In this document: positions 31,331-35,035 of the stretch, one piece after another | How positions within the stretch are numbered: position 1 is the stretch's first letter | Layout: the number at the start of each line of letters is the position of its first letter | Assembly: GCA_045592745.1 (NCBI GenBank) | Contig: JAZNVH010000006.1 | Location: 1 to 35,035 of the forward strand | Direction: 5' to 3' | DNA length: 35,035 bases | From: Aphodoplasma sp045592745 | Lineage (GTDB): Bacteria > Bacillota > Clostridia > UBA1381 > UMGS1253 | Notes under the pieces: generated by a model | The model's input: only the letters and a program-made list of their open reading frames with translations | What the model was told of the DNA's origin: nothing | Databases searched by the model: none | Translations under genes and position numbers: made by a program

Positions 31331-32095
31331 CTATTTATTCATATCATAAATAGCCTTTAAGCCTTTTAGAGTAAGATGTGAATCTAAAACATCTATTGCA
31401 TCGGTAACCTGCGAAATAAGCGAGGCAATTCCGCCCGTTGCAATTACCTTTGTATCCTTTGGCATTTGTGATTTCATAAGTCGTACAATATTTTCAATTT
31501 GTCCTGCATATCCGTAAACCATGCCCGACTGCATGGATTCAACGGTGTTTGTACCTATCACATTTTTGGGGCGCACAATCTCAATTTTGGGAAGCTTTGC
31601 CGTGCGTTCGATGAGAGCATCAAGTGAAATTTTAATTCCGGGACAGATTACACCGCCAAGATAGTCGCCGTTTTCTGTAAGAGCGCAAAATGTGGTCGCT
31701 GTACCAAAGTCTATAATAATTGCATTTCCCGGATAGTGACGCCTTACCGCAACTGCGTTTACAATTCTGTCTGCGCCCACCTCTTTTGGATTATCATAGA
31801 GTACATTTATGCCCGTTTTTATATCACTTGAAATAACAATTGGTTCGTGACCTAAATATCGCTTTACTGCACGTTCGAGTGAAAACATCATCTGTGGAAC
31901 AACGGAAGATATTATTACGTCGTCGATTTTATCTGTTTCGATATTGTTGTGCCTTAAAAGCTGGACAAGTAGCATACCGATTTCGTCCGAGCTTTTTTTA
32001 TAGTCCGTTGATATACGCCAGTTTTTTATAAGGTTTTCGCCATCAAAAGCACCTACAACAATATTTGTGTTTCCTACATCAATTACAAGAAGCAT
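31331..32095 (-). CDS. coaX: Type III pantothenate kinase
   Basis: Catalyses the first step of coenzyme A synthesis by phosphorylating pantothenate. The 254 residues show 'DVGNTNIVVG' (from residue 6), 'GADRIVNAVA' and 'IDFGTATTF', the signature motifs of the CoaX type, which needs a monovalent cation. GAGGTG precedes the ATG. It lies 12 bp after the phosphoesterase gene, in one leftward unit. birA or nadR neighbours seen elsewhere are absent. Confidence 0.95.
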   Translation of the reverse strand: MLLVIDVGNTNIVVGAFDGENLIKNWRISTDYKKSSDEIGMLLVQLLRHNNIETDKIDDVIISSVVPQMMFSLERAVKRYLGHEPIVISSDIKTGINVLYDNPKEVGADRIVNAVAVRRHYPGNAIIIDFGTATTFCALTENGDYLGGVICPGIKISLDALIERTAKLPKIEIVRPKNVIGTNTVESMQSGMVYGYAGQIENIVRLMKSQMPKDTKVIATGGIASLISQVTDAIDVLDSHLTLKGLKAIYDMNK

Positions 32096-32107
32096 TTTTT
32101 CACCTCA

Positions 32108-32575
32108 TTAGTTATATTTTAAAATTTTTGTGTGAATTTCATCATTTTTTATATCAATTAAACCATATGTTCTTGGATAATATCCCATCGAGCCGGGATT
32201 GAGAACATGCATGCCGAGTATATATTCATCACAGCTCTCATGCGTGTGTCCGAAAATTGCGATGTCTGCACAGGTCTTTTTTGCATAAAGCGCAAGTTGC
32301 TCTCTTGTATGGCGCACACCGAATGTGTGCCCGTGAGTTATAAATATTTTTTTGCCTTCAATTGTGACAAGCTTTTGGAGCGGTGCTTGTGAGAGAGCAT
32401 CATTATTTCCGCTCACATAATAAACCGGTATGGCATCAAAAATTGCGCTTAAATCCTCGGCGTCGTCTGCGTGGTCGCCTGCATGAATTATTGCACGCAC
32501 GTTATCTGTTTGATTTATTATATCAATGCACTCATTTATGTGCTTATGAGTATCTGAAAAAACAAGAATTTTCAT
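32108..32575 (-). CDS. YfcE/MJ0936-type metallophosphoesterase
   Basis: A 155-residue calcineurin-like phosphoesterase with all metal motifs in order: D8-x-H10, 'HAGDHADD', 'SGNND', 'THGHTFG' and 'GHTHES'. Such enzymes cleave phosphodiesters with manganese or nickel; the physiological substrate is unknown. The ribosome site before the ATG is weak. It is the first gene of the leftward unit with coaX, driven by the promoter at 32638-32666. Confidence 0.88.
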   Translation of the reverse strand: MKILVFSDTHKHINECIDIINQTDNVRAIIHAGDHADDAEDLSAIFDAIPVYYVSGNNDALSQAPLQKLVTIEGKKIFITHGHTFGVRHTREQLALYAKKTCADIAIFGHTHESCDEYILGMHVLNPGSMGYYPRTYGLIDIKNDEIHTKILKYN

Positions 32576-32637
32576 TATAAAAACGGCAAAATATATCTTG
32601 CGCCTATTCCCCTTTTATTGTTTTTATCACATTCACA

Positions 32638-32666
32638 AGTATAACACTAAAGCTAAAAAATTACAA
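32638..32666 (-). promoter_or_regulatory. Promoter of the phosphoesterase-coaX unit
   Basis: Read leftward, TTGTAA (plus-strand 32661-32666) and TATACT (32638-32643) are 17 bp apart, about 60 bp before the phosphoesterase ATG. Confidence 0.65.
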
Positions 32667-32714
32667 TAGGCTACAAAAAATAATAAGTTTTTGGGTAAAA
32701 GGAAGTCAAAAGAC

Positions 32715-32743
32715 TTTACTTTCACACTTTAAAGTGATACAAT
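32715..32743 (+). promoter_or_regulatory. Promoter of the yerC-like gene with embedded palindrome
   Basis: TTTACT (32715-32720) and TACAAT (32738-32743) are 17 bp apart. The spacer contains the 12-bp palindrome CACTTTAAAGTG (32725-32736), a probable operator. A second short inverted repeat AAGTC-AAAA-GACTT lies just upstream, overlapping the -35. Confidence 0.65.
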
Positions 32744-32784
32744 ATATGCATAGGTAAAATAAAAATTCGAAGGAGCGTTGGCTA

Positions 32785-33087
32785 ATGAATTCGAAACATA
32801 AAAAAATAGATACAAAAAAACTTATGGAGTGTATACTTTCTCTCAAAAATGTGGAGGAGTGCGAGGCATTTTTTCTTGATTTGTGTACTATGAGCGAGCT
32901 TAGCGCGATGGTACAGCGCCTTGAGGTTGCTCAGCTTTTGCGCTCTGATTTTGTCTATAATGATATCGCCGCAAAAACAGGCGCGTCATCTGCGACAATA
33001 AGCCGTGTTGCGCGCTGCTTAAATTATGGCAGCGGCGGTTATGAGATGGCGCTTTGTCGCACGCTTGGCGAGGACGAGAAAAAATAA
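32785..33087 (+). CDS. YerC/YecD-type TrpR-like regulator
   Basis: A 100-residue DNA-binding protein of the TrpR superfamily (YerC/YecD group). The helix-turn-helix is 'YNDIAAKTGASSATISRVARCL' (about 53-74), preceded by 'EECEAFFLDLCTMSEL'. Function of the group is uncertain; metabolite-sensing repression is assumed from the fold. AAGGAG lies 12 bp before the ATG. The palindrome in its promoter suggests autoregulation. A methyltransferase and recD2 follow, probably in the same unit. Confidence 0.9.
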   Translation: MNSKHKKIDTKKLMECILSLKNVEECEAFFLDLCTMSELSAMVQRLEVAQLLRSDFVYNDIAAKTGASSATISRVARCLNYGSGGYEMALCRTLGEDEKK

Positions 33088-33125
33088 CAAAGCGCAGCAA
33101 AAATATTGTGATAAAGGGTGAAATT

Positions 33126-33857
33126 ATGGAAAGTTACCATGAGTTTGCGCAAATTTATGACAAGCTTATATATGAGGATATAGATTATACAAAAATGGCG
33201 GATTATATTGAGAGCTGTTTTAAAAAGCTTGGAACTAAGCCGTCGCTTGTTCTTGATTTGGCGTGTGGTACAGGCACACTCACTGATATTATGTCAAAAC
33301 GCGGCTATGATATGATAGGTGTGGATGTATCTTGCGATATGCTTAATATTGCAAAAAGCAAGAATGAGGATATTTTGTATCTTTGTCAGGATATGCGTCA
33401 GTTTGAGCTTTACGGAACGGTAGATTCGGTGCTTTGTATGACGGATTCTCTTAATTATATACTTGATTATGATGATTTGGTGAAGGTGTTTAAGCTTGTA
33501 AAAAATTATTTAAACCCGCACGCACCATTTATTTTTGATATGAATTCACATTACAAGCTTTCGCAGATTATAAAGGATAATACGTTTACTTATGACAGCG
33601 AATTTGTCAGCTATGTATGGGAAAATGAATACGATGAAGAAGAAAATATATGTGATTTTTACCTCACGTTTTTTGTAAGCAAGGACGGTGAAAATTATCG
33701 CCGCTTTGATGAAGCACATACCGAGCGCGCCTATACAGAGGATGAGGTAAAAAGAGCGCTTTATGAGGCAGGATTTGAAAATGTCAGTGTGTATGACGGG
33801 TACAGTTTTGACAATGCGCATACGAAAAGCGAAAGGCTTGTTTATACGGCGAGGTGA
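33126..33857 (+). CDS. Class I SAM-dependent methyltransferase
   Basis: A 243-residue methyltransferase with motif I 'VLDLACGTGTLTDIM' (near 41-55), the acidic 'IGVDVS' and 'DSVLCMTDSLNYI'. The substrate, small molecule or other, cannot be said. ATG 33126 follows AAAGGGTG; an earlier in-frame start overlaps the yerC-like gene and lacks a site. recD2 begins 6 bp after its stop, using a ribosome site that overlaps the stop, so the two are coupled. Confidence 0.85.
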   Translation: MESYHEFAQIYDKLIYEDIDYTKMADYIESCFKKLGTKPSLVLDLACGTGTLTDIMSKRGYDMIGVDVSCDMLNIAKSKNEDILYLCQDMRQFELYGTVDSVLCMTDSLNYILDYDDLVKVFKLVKNYLNPHAPFIFDMNSHYKLSQIIKDNTFTYDSEFVSYVWENEYDEEENICDFYLTFFVSKDGENYRRFDEAHTERAYTEDEVKRALYEAGFENVSVYDGYSFDNAHTKSERLVYTAR

Positions 33858-33863
33858 GATTAG

Positions 33864-35035
33864 GTGCAGAGTAGTCCGGAGCATATTGAAGGATTAGTAG
33901 AAGAAATTATATATTCAAATTATTCAAACGGCTATACTGTATGTATGCTTGATTGCGAAGGAGAGCTGGTAACGGCAACGGGTTGTATGCCCTATCTTTG
34001 CGAAGGCGAAAGCGTAAAACTTACGGGAGTGTGGACAAATCACCCTGAGTACGGAAGACAGTTTAGTGTATCGCTTTATGAAAAAACCGAGCCCGAAGCC
34101 GCTCAGGCAATACTTCGTTATCTTGCGTCGGGAATCATAAAGGGAATACGACTTGCGACGGCAAAAAAAATTGTTGATGAGTTTGGCGATGAATCGCTCA
34201 GAGTTATTTTAAATGAGCCGCATCGCCTTGCGCGTATAAGCGGTATAAGTCTTCAAAAAGCGCTTGATATTGGTCAGGAGTATGCAAAGCAGCAGGGCAT
34301 ATCAAGCGTTGTTATGTTTTTACAAAACTATGGTATAGGTGCCGCTACTGCCATGAAGGTATACCGCCGTTTTGGAGCGGATGCGGTGACATATATAAAA
34401 GAGGACCCGTATGTGCTTGTAGATGAGATAAACGGCATAAGCTTTAAAACGGTTGACAGAATTGCTGCGTCAATGGGAGTGGCGCCACACAATCTGTCGC
34501 GCCTTAAAGCAGGAATAAAATATATTTTAGAATATAATGCGCAAAACGGCGGACATACGTATCTTCCCGAAGACGAGCTTATAGGCGCAGCGCGAGTGAT
34601 GCTTGGCGTTGAAAAAGAGCAGGCGGAGCGTGCGCTTTATTCTTTAAATCTTGAAAATGCGACGCTTGTGCGTGAGATTGACGCTACAAAGTGCGTCTTT
34701 TTAGAAAAAATGTATGAGGCAGAAAAATATATCTGCCGAAGGGTGTCATATATGGCACGCTCGAATGGAATAATGTCACATACAGAGGCAAAAAAGCTTG
34801 TGGATAGCTGGAAGAAAGAGAGCGATTTTGAACTATCGGATGAGCAAACCAATGCAGTAATACAGGCGTTGTATTCAGGGATAATGGTGCTTACGGGCGG
34901 TCCCGGTACGGGAAAGACAACGACCCTTAACGGTATACTTGAGCTTTACGAGAAAAAGGGGCTTCGTGTTCTTCTTGCTGCACCTACGGGAAGGGCTGCG
35001 ATGAGAATGAGCGAGGTTACGCGTAAAGAAGCAAA
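33864..35035 (+). CDS. recD2: ATP-dependent RecD2-type DNA helicase (5' part)
   Basis: The frame opens at GTG 33864 after AGGTGA and stays open to the window edge: 390 codons of a family usually about 720-850 residues. The N-terminal domain, with OB-like and helix-hairpin-helix parts (RLARISGISLQKALDI near 126-142), is followed by the superfamily-1 helicase core with Walker A 'GGPGTGKTTT' (345-354) and 'LLAAPTGRAAMRM' (motif Ia). RecD2 is a 5'-3' helicase acting without RecBC. It is truncated by the window end, not by mutation. Confidence 0.93.
   Translation, partial: MQSSPEHIEGLVEEIIYSNYSNGYTVCMLDCEGELVTATGCMPYLCEGESVKLTGVWTNHPEYGRQFSVSLYEKTEPEAAQAILRYLASGIIKGIRLATAKKIVDEFGDESLRVILNEPHRLARISGISLQKALDIGQEYAKQQGISSVVMFLQNYGIGAATAMKVYRRFGADAVTYIKEDPYVLVDEINGISFKTVDRIAASMGVAPHNLSRLKAGIKYILEYNAQNGGHTYLPEDELIGAARVMLGVEKEQAERALYSLNLENATLVREIDATKCVFLEKMYEAEKYICRRVSYMARSNGIMSHTEAKKLVDSWKKESDFELSDEQTNAVIQALYSGIMVLTGGPGTGKTTTLNGILELYEKKGLRVLLAAPTGRAAMRMSEVTRKEA

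Noticed and set aside
32704..32710. CtsR-like heptad AGTCAAA before the yerC-like gene
   Set aside because: Single half-site without the tandem partner.

Overview
The window starts just upstream of dnaA and reads like the origin region of a low-GC Gram-positive bacterium of the Bacillota, most likely a member of the Clostridia. Supporting this are the dnaA-dnaN-yaaA-recF-remB-gyrB order, the ctsR-mcsA-mcsB-clpC heat-shock operon with a matching operator, VanW/G5 and DUF348/G5/3D cell-wall proteins, trmK next to a NIF3-family gene, and a YerC-type TrpR-like regulator. No rRNA, tRNA, CRISPR array, transposase or phage gene was seen, so this is core chromosome. Genus cannot be resolved by eye.

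Layout. 1-304: DnaA-box cluster. 305-6626: dnaA, dnaN, yaaA, recF, remB and gyrB, all rightward, with a second possible DnaA-box/AT-rich segment between dnaA and dnaN. 6691-10050: two divergent envelope genes (VanW/G5 leftward, G5/3D rightward). 10142-10323: a terminator and a compact hairpin-rich block. 10324-12647: a leftward ACT / UPF0210 / radical-SAM operon. 12944-17497: a probable DUF6514 gene, then rpmH, rnpA, yidD, yidC, jag, mnmE. 17654-20297: trmK, a NIF3-family gene and a Gfo/Idh/MocA oxidoreductase. 20450-21897: cold-shock gene, then a structured leader with a terminator in front of azlC-azlD. 21965-22382: a 56-codon orphan gene with its own leftward promoter and a long multi-hairpin leader. 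22491-25141: leftward argD-argF-GNAT operon under an ARG-box promoter. 25437-29770: ctsR-mcsA-mcsB-clpC. 29906-31262: lemA and a TPM-domain gene. 31331-32575: leftward phosphoesterase-coaX pair. 32785-35035: yerC-like gene, a methyltransferase and the 5' part of recD2, which runs off the window.

How the genes work together. The left part supplies replication initiation, the sliding clamp, recombination repair and supercoiling control. The rpmH-mnmE block combines ribosome assembly, tRNA maturation and modification, and membrane protein insertion. CtsR-McsA-McsB-ClpC is the self-regulated protein quality-control module. argD and argF carry out two arginine-pathway steps under apparent ArgR control.

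The best places for something undescribed are non-coding: the hairpin-rich leader of the 56-codon gene (22136-22347), the terminator-bearing leader of azlCD (20651-20866), and the hairpin block at 10195-10286. The rpmH-mnmE block is also displaced relative to the usual arrangement, in which it lies divergently beside dnaA. All of this was read by eye; no homology search or folding program was run.
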